Position numbers and translations under genes: made by a program. A DNA stretch of 64,000 nt from Thamnaconus septentrionalis (lineage: Eukaryota; Chordata; Actinopteri; Tetraodontiformes; Monacanthidae), in the NCBI GenBank assembly GCA_009823395.1, contig CM020509.1, forward strand, positions 7,658,001 to 7,722,000, in the 5' to 3' direction. This document shows, piece by piece, positions 1 to 9,825 of the stretch (positions within the stretch are counted from its first letter, which is position 1; each line of letters begins with the position of its first letter). Below the pieces are notes generated by a model, which was not told the DNA's origin, searched no databases, and worked only from the letters and a program-made list of their open reading frames with translations.

Positions 1-66
1 TAATGACCTCACCGACAAGTCAAGATAAAATTTTATTTTCACTCTTTTCTACTTTTTTCTCTCCAG

Positions 67-144
67 ATCGAGGTTTCTCTCTTGGAGCCGGAGATCGCCA
101 TGGCAACAGGATGCAAGGTGGTGACCTACAACAAGGGCTTATGA
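67..144 (+). CDS. sfxn5: sideroflexin-5, terminal coding exon (partial gene)
   Basis: Sideroflexins are inner-mitochondrial-membrane carriers of amino acids; SFXN5 has been linked to citrate/tricarboxylate transport. A pyrimidine-rich tract ending in CAG at 64-66 precedes an open frame of 25 codons and a TGA at 142-144. The peptide begins IEVSLLEPEIA and ends VVTYNKGL. The SLEPEIA block and the C-terminal NKGL are the hallmark tail of sideroflexins, and the LEPEIA...VVYNKGL form is that of SFXN5 rather than SFXN1 or SFXN3 (recalled from the family, not searched). The rest of the gene lies left of the window. The exon start assumes phase 0 at the acceptor. Which fish paralogue (a or b) cannot be told. 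Confidence 0.83.
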   Translation: MEVSLLEPEIAMATGCKVVTYNKGL

Positions 145-1337
145 TTGATGTTGGTGGCATGAAAAAGGAGCCAAAAGGACAGAGAGGAGTGTGCTGGAAA
201 TAGACTTCAGGTAGAAACCACAGGGGGCATCACGGCACAGCCTGTAGGACGTCATCCACTAATGCAGGGTTTCTAAGCCTTTTTCTAGAATATGTACATT
301 GTCAGACACAAGTATCAACCACGGACTACTCCTGAGTCTTCAACATCATTTTGTTCCTGCTTTTTTAAGGGAACTATAAGACAGTGTTGCAGAAAAACAG
401 TAATTATTAAATAACTACGAAATGTGAATCTTTGAAACTATTCATCTTATTTTCCTATTTACCATGTATTTAAACATGTAAAACGTTACTGTGTGGCATT
501 CTCTCACGACTGACATCTGCTGCACTTGACCAAATGCCAAAGGTGTAGAAACACATGTCACGTAAACAAGCAATACAACTGGGAATACATCAGTATAATA
601 ATCCCTTTTAATGTCCTGCACCTTTTTAGTACAGGTTACATGTGGCATTGTTTTTACTGTAGTTGCAAAATGTGACGCTGATATTCATACATAACACATA
701 AAAACACAAATATATCAGGCAGAATGTCTCGAAATAAGCTATTGAGAGTTTTTGTTAATGTGATTACCATGTTAAAATAAACATCATGTCAACAGTGAAG
801 GGTTTTTAATGCCCCCTTGTGCTAAAACAAAGTAATACACTTGTAGTAATGCTTCAGCCTCAGAAGTGTTCTCATCAAGCACAGGTGATGTTCGCACCAA
901 TGCAACGTTTTGTGCAAAACCGTCCAGTTAATTGTAATGTTCAACTGCTGCAGTGAGCCTGTTAAATCCTATGGTGCTGGTTTTTCTTGAAGGAATATGA
1001 CAACACTGGGTTTTGCAGTTGTGTTTGTGCAGAGATCCGTAGGCCAGGTCAGTTTTGCATGCCAAGACTTTCGCCATAATTATGTGAAGCCACATGGTTC
1101 GTAGCGTTTTACTGATCTACTGACAGTTTCTTAACCACTGTTTTATCCTTGGTGATTCTTTGTACTTTATAAAGTAAAACCTATAAATATGACTGTAACT
1201 GATATGCATTATGACTTGTAATACCAGTATTTCAAGTGTATTTCTAATAATTTGTACAGTCTCCTTATATGAAATGATTCAGTGTTTACTAGTACGTAGT
1301 ACATTGATCTGTATCCTCTGAAGATACATATAATAAA
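145..1337 (+). other. presumed 3' UTR of sfxn5
   Basis: AT-rich, non-coding sequence that follows the sfxn5 stop codon directly, with no splice signal or credible ORF. Candidate poly(A) signals AATAAA lie at 776-781 and 1332-1337. The second is followed by a GT-rich stretch (about 1350-1380) that suits a downstream cleavage element. Extent is inferred; transcript data would settle it. Confidence 0.45.
1332..1337 (+). terminator. candidate poly(A) signal of sfxn5
   Basis: AATAAA hexamer about 1.19 kb after the sfxn5 stop, followed by GATGTTGTGATG-type GT-rich sequence. An earlier AATAAA at 776-781 is the alternative. Confidence 0.4.
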
Positions 1338-1366
1338 TACATTTTCTGTGATCGATGTTGTGATGC

Positions 1367-1422
1367 CTTGGTAGGTATGTGAGTTAATGGCGTATGTGGT
1401 TCAAATTCCGCCTTTGACCAAG
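1367..1422 (+). other. short tRNA-like stem with B-box-like core
   Basis: CTTGGT (1367-1372) is complementary to ACCAAG (1417-1422). Between them GGTTCAAATTCC (1398-1409) resembles the RNA polymerase III B box. The unit is too short for a full tRNA and no convincing A box is seen. It may be a decayed tRNA-derived repeat. Confidence 0.25.
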
Positions 1423-1849
1423 AGGCAAGAGCACGTCAGCTCCCACATTGTGCGAGGACTTTGCTGTGTATTTACTGTAAGCTCAAACAGCAAAAAATAA
1501 ATAGATTATTCAATATTTCTATTCACGTTTTCATCACAAAAATAAATAATGAATGAATGATTTATTTTTTCTTCTTTTTTCTGTATATGAAATTATTTCA
1601 AGGTTCTCTATAAACACAACTAATGAGATGGCTTATTCGATGCTTGCAGAAAAAAACCCAAAATATTTTAATTTGATATTTTAAAAGGTATGATTCCCTG
1701 ATGAAAAACAAAAACAAAAAGACATAACCTGTTGTGACCTTGTTCCAGTTACTGAGTCTCTTCTTCCTCTTTTTAGAAATGGTCACTTCTCCTGAGCTTT
1801 TTCGGCAGCGTTTTTATAATAACGCTGTGCATGCACCATCGCGACACTG

Positions 1850-1920
1850 ATTGGCTCTTTTCTGTTGCCTCTCATCCCTCTCCATAACCTCTAAACCAAT
1901 CAGAAGCAAGTAGAGGCGGG
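1850..1920 (+). promoter_or_regulatory. probable smyd5 promoter elements (CCAAT boxes, GC-rich motif)
   Basis: An inverted CCAAT box (ATTGG, 1850-1854), a direct CCAAT box (1896-1900, within ACCAATCAG) and a GAGGCGGG motif at about 1913-1920 lie 260-330 bases upstream of the smyd5 ATG. No TATA box is evident. This arrangement fits a TATA-less housekeeping promoter bound by NF-Y and Sp-type factors; binding is inferred. Confidence 0.4.
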
Positions 1921-2177
1921 TCTTTCGTAAACTCTCAACTACAACCATAACCGTCCCCCAAAGGCGTTTTCTCGTCATCATAAGTATGACATAACTATAT
2001 GGTTACTTTCGGGTGCCAAGAGACTCTCCAAGAGATTCCCCCGACCGTTGTCACCGTTTGCATTAGTGAATGGGGCGATACACTTCCCAACTCCTCCACT
2101 AGAGGCCACTGCAGGCTACACCTACAGATAAACTCCGCCAGGGTCCGAGTTGAAAGGGGAAAGGCCGTTTGGGAAAC

Positions 2178-2270
2178 ATGGCGGCCCACCTGGATGACAT
2201 GTTTTCCTTCTGCGTGGAACCCGGCAAAGTTTCTGCCAGCGTTGAAGTCCGTTTCATAGACAACATCAAG
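2178..2270 (+). CDS. smyd5: smyd5 coding exon 1
   Basis: Residues 1-31, beginning [12 protein letters not shown]. Ends phase 0 at donor GTAATT. Opens the SET N-terminal strand ([11 protein letters not shown]). The frame remains open upstream only to a TTG at 2169; the ATG at 2178 has A at -3 and G at +4. Confidence 0.93.
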
Positions 2271-5200
2271 GTAATTTTTTTCTTACACTATTTAGTTCCG
2301 ATAGAGCTGTGGTTTAAGAGCTTGGAAGAAGCGAAGAAGAGGAAGACAGCGAAGAAGCGACGTGCCGGCGTGTAAGCTCCCACAGCAGGAGCTGTGGCGA
2401 GGAAAGTGGATGGGTTGCACCAGCATCGTCAAAGCGTTTAAATCACAAGGGCCGAGATGCTGTTTTAGACCAAACGGGAGCAGTCAAGGCTAAAAACCTG
2501 CAGTAAACGTGGAGCCGGTGACCGGGTTTGACAGCTAGCTGTCGTCAGCAGCCAGCAGCTAAAATGCAGTCCAGCATCAATCAGTGCTTTTGCTTCGAAC
2601 CGCGGCTATGTGTTATTTATGCTTCATCTGGAAGCTTCTGAAGAGATGTGTGCTGCTCTGCTGGTACAAGATGAGGATGGATAAGAGATTCTGACGGTGG
2701 TGCGTTTGTGTTTTTTCAGGGTAAAGGTCTGTTTGCGAGAAGGAGCATCAGGAAAGGAGAAACAATTTTCTTCGAGCGTCCTGTGGTTTCGGCCCAGTTC
2801 CTGTGGAATTCACTGTATAAATACAAAGGTAGGAGAATATCTTCGGTTTGGGATGTGCATATTTTGCTTAAAGACAGCTGCTTCTTGGTGTTATTTCATG
2901 CTAGTACTAAACATGAAGTAGTTATGTGTCTCCCTGTTATAGTTTGTATTCAATAAGTGTTTTGCCTTTGACAGAAGGCTGACTTCAAGCAATACTCAAA
3001 ACACAGAGGTCTCCAGTGGCTTTTCTCTTTACCTCTTCTCCTTTAATTCGACGCCTAGCCTGTGAGTACTGTCTGCGCGCTCTGGAGACTGCGGAGGAGA
3101 ATGCCAGGAGACTCAGCGGCATCCCCGCCCTCAGCCTCCCACACCAGGAGCTGTGCCGAGTCCGACCAGAGCTGCACCAGGCCTGCCCTCAGTGCCAGGT
3201 CGGGACGCCGGTTGATTTGGAGCGGAAGCGTTTGGAAAAGTGTTCAGATTGATGAATGAATGAATGAATGAATGAATGAATATAGCTGAGCTGATGATCG
3301 TCTCTGTCTCTCCCCCGCAGGTGATGTACTGCAGCAGTGAGTGTCGGCAGGCTGCTGCTGACCAATATCACCGGGTTCTGTGTTTAGGTCAGTCTCAGGA
3401 AGATCCAGACCATCCCATCAACAAACTCAAAGATGCCTGGAGGTGAGATGGCATTTCAGCTACATTCGGCCAGAGCTGGTAAATGTGCACAATCCTTACT
3501 TCTTAAAATATTTCAACTTAAATGAAGATTACATGTCTTCTCTGCAGAAGTATGCATTACCCCCCAGAGACCTCCAGTATTATGCTAATGGCCAAAATGG
3601 TGGCTTTAGTCAAGCAGGTGAGTTCAGCCTGGTAGTGACGGCTCAAGGCTCTGACGATGGGCAACATTGAACCTGGTGGCAAGTCGCAGTGCTTTGGTGC
3701 TTGCCTGAACAAAAAAAAAAAAAAAATCAAACTTAAAAAGTGAAACTCTGAAATTGCCACTTAGTTCTGAGAAAACCTCCACTTCTCCAACATCCACAGT
3801 ATTTTCTCTAGCAGCAGCTTGGCTCACTTTTGATGCCCGAATTTGTTTTCTTCATCTTCTTTTTGAGCGTTTCAGGGCACCTTGCAGCTGCTACCTCCTC
3901 GTTTTGCTGTAACTGAAAGGGAGCTCATTGGTTATAGAATACTAAAAGTGAAAAAAACGAGTGAAAAAAAACTAAAAGTAGCACGTTAGCAAAGTAGTTT
4001 TGTGGTGTTGTGATGTTGTGTACATGAAGTGTGTTTTCATCCTGTACTCCAGTCCAAAGATAAAGCACGCTGGCAGAAGCTGTTCTCGCACTTCTGCAGT
4101 CGGGCAGCCAATGAGGAGGAGGAGATCGCCCATAAGCTCCTGGGAGAACAGTTCAGAGTGAGTCTCCACTGTGTAGTTCAAGTGTGAAATGGAGCTGATG
4201 CAAGCTAGTGCTCGCCACAGCTGTTACAGCAGAACCAGCCAGCGTGATGATGTTGTTCCTCCTGGACTCAGGTTCTAATTCCTGCTGTGCTGTTTTTATC
4301 TGCCCACTGTCGTTTCCCTGCAGGGACAGTTGGCCTTGTTACACAACCTTTTCAAAGCAGCACTTTACGACGAGGATCTCAGTCGGGTAAGAGACATCAG
4401 CCTACATCCCCTTTTAATGTTTTGCAGTGTTTTTAAATAATACACTTGTTATTCTGTGCATTAAATTAGTAGTTTAATGGAAGCAAGAGGAAATCTGCTC
4501 TGTTGTTTGACTGGCATTAGTCAGACCATTGAGGCCTGTCGTTGTTGAAATGACAGCTTGTCCACCAGATGGCAGCATTGGCTCAGTTCAGGAGTGTGGC
4601 CTTGTTGGAAGGAGGGAAAAGTCACTGTTTCGGCCGAGTTAATGTAAAATCAAGTGTAAAAAAACATGAATTTTCACTCTGTCCACAGGTATTCAACAAA
4701 TCATTTATTATTTTAAACAGTTTTTTTCAATATGAACACTTTTGCACCAGTCAGTTGGTATTTCAGTGACGTTTCAAGCGGAAGCTGTTTTTCAGAAGAT
4801 TACTTGATGGCAACTTTTGCCTCAAAACATTTGTAAATTCCATTTAGGAGCAAATGTCTACACAGCGCTTTAACAAAGTGATCTGCATATCCCCCCGTCT
4901 CTCTGAGAAGCGCCGCTAAGGTCAAGGTCGCAGACAATACGCCCCTGTTATATTAAGCGTACTGTGCCGGGCGGCTTCTTGGCAAGGAGCTCTCATTTCC
5001 TGTTGCCTTTGCTGGTTGCGTGGCAACCTGCCACTGATGACAAGAATCCAGGAAGTCGCCGAGCGCACTTAAGCAAAAGTCATACACGCGTTGTAAACCG
5101 CTTCTAATGACTCCGTCCTGGTGGATGATAGACAAGTTCCTACTGCTAGACAGACAGACGCGTGTTGTTAACCGGCCTCATTCTGCAGGATGCTAGGCTA

Positions 5201-8200
5201 ACGGCCTGCGCGCTGCTACCATGACCTCTGTCTTTTCTTTTCAACAAATAATAAACCGTCAAAAAGGTTCTTATTGAAATGACGAAAAAAGCCAAATAAT
5301 AGATGGTTTTACAATTAAAAGATCTTAACGTTAAAGGTAATTTTTTTTGCTCTGCTGAATTTTAACAGGAATAAAATGTCCCAGTTCTTCCTGTTTTATC
5401 TTAACTTTTTCAGAAATAGCTTTTTCAAAGGTTCACCTCTGATCAGCATCCAACACTCTGCACCTCTTCCTGTAAATCTAGAGTCGTTCTTCTGACAGTG
5501 AATTCATTCCATCCGTAGAGATGCTGCATAGTGACCCCGACCTCTGACCTCGCCGTGATAGAGTCCATATGAAACGTAAACTCCTCTGGCAGGGATCGAT
5601 AAGTGGAGATATGATTGTGTTGCAGTGGTTTGTGCCCGAGGGTTTCCTGTCCCTGTTCGCTCTGGTGGGAACGAACGGTCAAGGCATCGGTACGAGGTAA
5701 ACCTTCTCCTCCTGGTCTTCAAAGTTTGCCATTGGAGTGAAAAAATATCAGCAAAATTCTTTTTATTTTTTTAAATGGTCTGAGCTGTGGATGTCTGTCG
5801 TTGCCTTGTGTGGTTTCCAGTTCTCTGAGTCAGTGGGTGCACGCCTGCGACGCGCTCGAGCTTCCTGGCCAGCAGAGGGAGCATCTGGACTCGTTCATTG
5901 ACCAACTGTACAAGGACGTCGACAAAGGTCAGCGCTTTATCTCGGCGGCGCAGCGTCGTCGCGAGCAAATTATTCCTGTCACCGCCGGGCTGATTTGCAT
6001 GGGTCGCATTGTGCGAGCGAGCGTCTCTCATTGTGCGCGTTTGTCGCGCCGAAGCCAGACGCGCGCCGCTTTAACTGTTACGTCAAACAGAAGAAGACAG
6101 AAAAAAAACAAGCGCAATGCATCCCTGACAAAAAAAAAAAAAAAAAGGTTGGACGCGTGTGTGTTTGTCCTTGCAGAGACGGGAGACTTCCTGAACTGCG
6201 AGGGCTCGGGACTCTTTCTGCTCCAGAGCTCGTGTGAGTGCCCGTGACGCCGCCGTCCCGGCCGCTTGTCGCCGCCAATCAGAGCCCGCCTGACGTGTTT
6301 TTCCGACCCCACAGGTAACCACAGCTGCATGCCCAACGCCGAGGTGTCCTTCCCGGACAACAACTTCCTGCTGCAGCTCGCCGCCCTCGGTGACATCAGC
6401 GCAGGAGAGGTCAGCTGACACGCCTGGGTTGTGAGTGATAAACAAGAGCGCGGTTGGGTGGGGAGCGGGGGGCTGGGGGCGGGGGTTGAGTCGACGGGAC
6501 AGAACATCCCACTCGAGCCCCCCCTTTTTTTTTTTTTTTTTTTCTGTTGCGCGCTCCCTTGTCAGGCGGCATTAGACGGCGGAGACTCGGAGGGTTGCAG
6601 TGGGTTCGTCAAGCTGTCACAAAGATTGAGAAGCCTCGCGTCTGCGCGGCACAGTAATGTCACAGCAGCTGCACTAGTTTCACTGCACAGCTCCGCTGCC
6701 AGTGCGCTTCGGAGGATGGGGGTGGGACGGTGGTCCACGGGGGGGGTCGCACTGAGTCCAGTGGATGTTCACTGGTGGAAAAACGGAAGCAGCCGCAGAT
6801 CAGGAAGTGATGGACTGCTGGCCGTGGAGGAATGTGGGCAAATGCCACAACACAAGATGATGCAGCCGAGGGGGCGGCGGCGGCAATGCTTTTGGCCGTC
6901 CTGCATTTCATTTCATTTAAAGATTGGGTCGTAGGAGCGAGGTGAATGTAGACATAAAATGGAGTGGGGAAGGAGAAAGAGACGGGTGGGAGAAAAAGTA
7001 AAGTTTTTATTGGCTGAAGGTAAAAAAAAAAAAAAAAAGAGAAAAGATAAAGAGAAAACCTCAGATTTATTCCTGAAGAAGTGATGTGTGCGTCCGATGG
7101 GCCGCTGACTGGGTGGGTGCCTGGCTGGCTGTCTGGGTGACTGGCTGACTGGCTGGCTGGCTGGCTGACTGGCTGACTGGCTGGCTGGCTGGCTGACTGG
7201 GCGGCTGACTGGCTGGATGGCTGACTGTCTGGGTGGCTGACTGGCTGTCTGGGTGACTGGCTGACTGGCTGGCTGACTGTCTGGGTGGCTGACTGGCTGG
7301 ATGGCTGGATGTGAGGGTGTTCAGGCATCCTGAGCGAGCTTCCAGCCTGCAGAGAGACAAACGTGACAAATGAAGTTACCCATCAGTCACTCTGCCTTCT
7401 GGCTATAAATTCACCGAGCTGGCTATAAAGTGACCAGCAAGTTAGCGGGGTTAGCACTTTCAAGGCCAAACTGTTAGCACGGTAGGGGCAGTGAGAGTGA
7501 TCTGTTAGGACGTGGAGGAGGTGACCTTGGCCGGCAGAGGAAGTAGGAAGCACCGCCAAAGTTCACTGCGGATCGGAAGCCAACCTTTTATTTTTAAAGT
7601 GATGTTTGGTGAAAGTCAGTTAAGTTTGTCCCTTTATGCACAAGGGGATTCATTTGTGTTTGGTTCTTAAGTTTTGACTTTATTCCCAAATAAGGGAACT
7701 TTTCACTGTTTTCATTTTCTAGTGAAGTTTGGTGAAAGTGGGGTTCTCTCTTCATTAATCCCACTGGATTTGTCTTTGTTTGCTCAAGAAGACTGTAAAG
7801 GTTGCCACTTTACTAAACCCAAGGAGAATTTACAGCATCTTTCAGTTGCACTTCATTCCCAATAGGGAACTTTGTTTGCTATTTTTCTTTGAAAATAAAG
7901 ATAAATTAATTGAAATAATTAATTCCATTGTCTTGTAGTTATACAAAAAAAAAAAAAAATCAAAATCGAAATTGAAAATCGAGTTTTCAGAGAAAAAAAA
8001 AATTGGTATTTTATTTTTGTCCGAAATCACCCAGACTTACTGTAGAAGTGGGCTCATTCAGGTTTGTTGCAGCACAGCACCGACCGCAGCATCATTGCAA
8101 ATCTCCTTAGCGACTCGCAATGAACTTCACCGTCACTGCACGTTCGTCAGGGTGACGTCGGCCGCTTCTTCTCTTGGATTTCAGGAGATCTGCATCAGCT

Positions 8201-8696
8201 ACCTGGACTGCTGTCAGCGGAACCGCAGCCGTCACAGCAGGCACAAAATCCTGAGGTGAGCCATCGCTGATGCACTGAATGAACCTCATGGTGTACATAC
8301 ATATATTTATACACTGCACATATAAATTGGATGTGGGGTCGATGGAAAGCCTTCCAGGCAGTATTAAGCCGTAGTGATGAGATGCTCGGCATCTGATCGC
8401 CGCCACCGTGTTGACGTTCATTGATCCGCATGATGTCAATCCAGCTCCATGTTAAACGTCCCAACGCTCCCAGTAGGAGGAAATCAACTTCTTGTTGTTT
8501 TTTATGTAATGTGACATCTTCGTGTGTGTGTGTGTGTGTGCGTCCGCCCAGGGAGAACTACCTGTTTGTCTGCTCCTGCCTGAAGTGCGCCTCCCAGTCG
8601 GACGAGCTCGACGTGACATCGGAGGAGGAGGAGGACGAGGAGGAGGAGGGCGAGACGGAGGGGGACGAGATGGAGGACGAGATGACGGATGTCTGA
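2178..8696 (+). CDS. smyd5: SMYD5, SET and MYND domain lysine methyltransferase (complete, 13 coding exons)
   Basis: Joining 2178-2270, 2720-2828, 3059-3198, 3321-3442, 3548-3617, 4053-4157, 4324-4386, 5626-5696, 5821-5927, 6177-6233, 6315-6409, 8185-8255 and 8552-8696 gives 1248 bases, 415 residues plus TGA, close to my recollection of about 418 for human SMYD5. All introns are GT-AG and all phases agree. SET parts: GKGLFA (32-37, cofactor site), NHSCMPN (314-320), ISYLD (348-352), and post-SET cysteines 375, 377 and 380. The MYND zinc ligands are C69, C72, C110, C113, C118, C122, H131 and C135; the long C72-C110 spacing is typical of SMYD5. A glutamate/aspartate-rich tail covers about 392-412. 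SMYD5 is reported to trimethylate histone H4K20 and H3K36 and ribosomal protein eL40. The start ATG sits in AACATGG, a good Kozak context. Confidence 0.95.
2720..2828 (+). CDS. smyd5: smyd5 coding exon 2
   Basis: Residues 32-67 plus the first base of codon 68. Carries the GKGLFA cofactor loop and [11 protein letters not shown]-rich acceptor ending TTTTTTCAG; donor GTAGGA, phase 1. Confidence 0.94.
3059..3198 (+). CDS. smyd5: smyd5 coding exon 3
   Basis: Completes A68 and encodes 69-114: first MYND zinc pair C69/C72, the long linker peculiar to SMYD5, and the CPQC pair (C110/C113). Acceptor GCCTAG is weak; donor GTCGGG. Ends phase 0. Confidence 0.93.
3251..3282 (+). repeat. (ATGA)n microsatellite in smyd5 intron 3
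   Basis: About seven to eight tandem ATGA/TGAA units within the 122-base intron 3, ending some 38 bases before the exon 4 acceptor. Confidence 0.9.
3321..3442 (+). CDS. smyd5: smyd5 coding exon 4
   Basis: Residues 115-154 plus two bases of codon 155. Carries the C-terminal MYND ligands C118, C122, H131 and C135. Acceptor CCCCCGCAG; donor GTGAGA, phase 2. Confidence 0.94.
3548..3617 (+). CDS. smyd5: smyd5 coding exon 5
   Basis: Completes R155 and encodes 156-178 ([13 protein letters not shown]... ending ALVKQ). The frame is fixed by the phase-2 join from exon 4; the longer open frame through this stretch in another phase is a shadow. Donor GTGAGT. Confidence 0.93.
4053..4157 (+). CDS. smyd5: smyd5 coding exon 6
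   Basis: Residues 179-213 ([11 protein letters not shown]..., [15 protein letters not shown]). Phase 0 at both ends; acceptor ACTCCAG, donor GTGAGT. Confidence 0.93.
4324..4386 (+). CDS. smyd5: smyd5 coding exon 7
   Basis: Residues 214-234 ([20 protein letters not shown]...). Phase 0 at both ends; acceptor CCTGCAG, donor GTAAGA. It is followed by the 1.24-kb intron 7. Confidence 0.92.
4387..5625 (+). other. smyd5 intron 7 (no gene seen)
   Basis: A 1239-base intron between exons 7 and 8. It contains no coding stretch I can support on either strand, only AT-rich unique sequence with a few T and A runs. Confidence 0.85.
5626..5696 (+). CDS. smyd5: smyd5 coding exon 8
   Basis: Residues 235-257 plus two bases of codon 258: [20 protein letters not shown]. 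Acceptor GTTGCAG, donor GTAAAC. Confidence 0.94.
5821..5927 (+). CDS. smyd5: smyd5 coding exon 9
   Basis: Completes S258 and encodes 259-293 ([14 protein letters not shown]..., [11 protein letters not shown]) plus one base of codon 294. Acceptor TTTCCAG, donor GTCAGC. Confidence 0.94.
6177..6233 (+). CDS. smyd5: smyd5 coding exon 10
   Basis: Completes E294 and encodes 295-312 ([18 protein letters not shown]) plus one base of C313. It leads directly into the NHS motif; donor GTGAGT. A 16-base A run sits about 30 bases before its acceptor. Confidence 0.94.
6315..6409 (+). CDS. smyd5: smyd5 coding exon 11
   Basis: Completes C313 and encodes 314-344. Starts with the catalytic SET motif [12 protein letters not shown] and ends ISAGE. 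Acceptor CCCACAG, donor GTCAGC; ends phase 0. Confidence 0.95.
6410..8184 (+). other. smyd5 intron 11, with minisatellite
   Basis: A 1775-base intron, the longest in the gene. It holds a run of about 20 T at 6523-6543, a 16-base A run at 7023-7038, the GGCT/GACT minisatellite described separately, and otherwise unique sequence. Long ORFs across it come from the repeat. Confidence 0.9.
7102..7310 (+). repeat. GGCT/GACT minisatellite in smyd5 intron 11
   Basis: About 200 bases of 4-base units, mostly GGCT, with GACT, GTCT, GGGT and GGAT variants. They are arranged in a looser 8- to 12-base higher order (CTGGCTGACTGG). On the - strand it reads as Ser/Gln/Pro repeats without stops in several frames, which explains the 222- and 100-residue ORFs there. 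Confidence 0.93.
8185..8255 (+). CDS. smyd5: smyd5 coding exon 12
   Basis: Residues 345-367 plus two bases of codon 368. Contains EICISYLD with the SET tyrosine Y350, then [15 protein letters not shown]. Acceptor TTTCAG, donor GTGAGC. Confidence 0.95.
8522..8540 (+). repeat. (TG)n next to the exon 13 acceptor
   Basis: About nine TG units ending 11 bases before the final smyd5 exon. The run forms most of the region where a polypyrimidine tract would be expected. Confidence 0.9.
8552..8696 (+). CDS. smyd5: smyd5 coding exon 13 and stop
   Basis: Completes R368 and encodes 369-415, then TGA at 8694-8696. Contains post-SET cysteines VCSCLKC and the acidic tail (392-412, mostly GAG/GAC codons) ending DEMTDV, the conserved SMYD5 C-terminus. 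Confidence 0.95.
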
Positions 8697-8765
8697 TGAA
8701 AGACTCGGCCGCATTGTTCTCAACCTCTCTCCCATCCCCCCCGCTGCTGAGCGGAAGCCCGGAGG

Positions 8766-8771
8766 AATAAA
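8766..8771 (+). terminator. smyd5 poly(A) signal
   Basis: AATAAA 70 bases after the smyd5 stop, followed by an A run and then a GT-rich stretch at about 8828-8841 that fits a downstream cleavage element. This implies a very short 3' UTR. Confidence 0.65.
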
Positions 8772-9131
8772 AAAAAAAAAGCAGCACTTCAAATGAGCCT
8801 CGCAAGGCTTTCCCCGAATATACGACGGCGTGTGCGTTTTTAATAAGCGTGTTGAACCAAAACAACCCGTCAGCGGTATGGCTAGGTAGAAAAGACTCTC
8901 CCCCCCTTAACTACACACCGTAATGTAAATGACAGGTGTAGTGAAACGTGGCATTTCAGGTTGCGCCCTGCAGTTAACAGTACACCCAGGTTGTTGTTGT
9001 TTACATCTGTCATCAACTTTTTACTGTTAAAAAGCATCTGTATGAAAACACGGAGCTGAGCAATCAAATGTTCACAGTGCTGAGAATAAAAGGCAATACG
9101 CTTATTCATTTTACTTGAACATAATGTTGAC

Positions 9132-9209
9132 AGTCGCGTGCAGCTCAGTGGGCTAAACCGCCTGTTGTGTTGTGGGCGACCCAGAGTTCGATTCTTCCTC
9201 CACGCGACT
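9132..9209 (+). repeat. tRNA-like unit 1
   Basis: AGTCGCGTG (9132-9140) pairs perfectly with CACGCGACT (9201-9209), like an acceptor stem. Inside are GCAGCTCAGTGGGC (A-box-like) and AGTTCGATTCT (B-box-like, 9185-9195). The 78-base length is tRNA-like, but the anticodon and T arms pair poorly, so it is a tRNA-derived relic or pseudogene rather than a working tRNA. Confidence 0.55.
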
Positions 9210-9303
9210 GAACCTAACCTTTATGATAAAAAAAAAAAAATCCTATTTGTTTTTTTTTTTTAATATATAGAGATACTTGTGTATATCTATACCCTCTACT
9301 TTG

Positions 9304-9380
9304 AAGCAGACAGGATAGCTCATTGTGTTAACCTGCTGCTTGCTGTGTGGGAGACCTGGGTTCAATTCCTGGTTGAGACT
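9304..9380 (+). repeat. tRNA-like unit 2
   Basis: GATAGCTCATTGTG (about 9314-9327) resembles an A box. GGTTCAATTCC (9359-9369) matches a B box and is flanked by CTGGG/CCTGG, which can pair like a T arm. It starts GAAGCAGACAGGA, the same words as unit 4. A T run follows. Confidence 0.55.
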
Positions 9381-9430
9381 TTTTTTTTTTTTTTTTTGTC
9401 CCCATCTACTCATGGTAAGAATTTCTCTTA

Positions 9431-9500
9431 CCTCTGCAGTCCAGTGTCAAGACTGACTGTAATGTGGGAGACCCAGGTGTGATTCATGCTCCAAACAACA
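9431..9500 (+). repeat. tRNA-like unit 3 (degenerate)
   Basis: Begins CCTCTGCAGTC like unit 5 and contains ATGTGGGAGACCCAGG, followed by GGTGTGATTCATG, a damaged B box. Recognisable mainly by its position and its similarity to unit 5. Confidence 0.35.
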
Positions 9501-9589
9501 GAACTTCTCCTGATAGTTTTTCCCAGCGTGTTTTTTTTTATTTTTTTTTTTTGCAGAGGTTCTTGTGATCTTCTAAACCCTTCCCAGTG

Positions 9590-9667
9590 AAGCAGACAGG
9601 ACAGCTCACTGGTTTAGACTGCTGACTGTGGTGTGGGAGTCCTGGGTTCACGTCCTGGTTGAGGCAA
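9590..9667 (+). repeat. tRNA-like unit 4
   Basis: GAAGCAGACAGGACAGCTCACTGG start, A-box-like at about 9600-9613, B box GGTTCACGTCC at 9645-9655. Very similar to unit 2 over its length, which lies about 287 bases upstream. Confidence 0.55.
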
Positions 9668-9739
9668 CTGATATTTAGCCAAGATTGTATCCCCATCTAT
9701 ATTTGCTGGAGGTACTTAAATACCTCTGCAGTCATCTGA

Positions 9740-9825
9740 CAAGCAGGGTGCATAGCCCAGTGGATTGAACCACTGACTGTCATGTGGGCGGCCCAGGTTT
9801 GATTCCTGCCCCAGGCAACTTCCTG
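9740..9825 (+). repeat. tRNA-like unit 5
   Basis: GTGCATAGCCCAGTGG (A-box-like) and GGTTTGATTCC (B-box-like, 9796-9806), the latter with a CAGG/CCTG T-arm-type stem. Shares CCTCTGCAGTC leader sequence with unit 3, roughly 290 bases upstream. Confidence 0.55.

Noticed and set aside
1999..2259. 86-residue ORF overlapping the smyd5 start
   Set aside because: Out of frame with smyd5 and without domain; most of it is promoter or leader sequence. It would matter only as an overlapping uORF if transcription began upstream of 1999.
3380..3670. 96-residue ORF across smyd5 exons 4 and 5
   Set aside because: It reads through intron 4; the phase-2 splice from exon 4 puts exon 5 in a different frame that matches SMYD5.
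6028..6507. 159- and 120-residue minus-strand ORFs
   Set aside because: Antisense shadows of smyd5 exons 10 and 11 and the T/A runs next to them.
7102..7310. CRISPR-like repeat array
   Set aside because: Units are 4 bases with no unique spacers, and the DNA is vertebrate; it is a minisatellite.
6660..7328. 222-residue minus-strand ORF (Ser/Gln/Pro-rich)
   Set aside because: It lies over the smyd5 intron 11 minisatellite; the 4-base repeat has no stops in these frames. No domain, no coding signal.
8452..8865. 137-residue minus-strand ORF rich in Pro/Ser
   Set aside because: Antisense reading of the acidic GAG-repeat tail in smyd5 exon 13.
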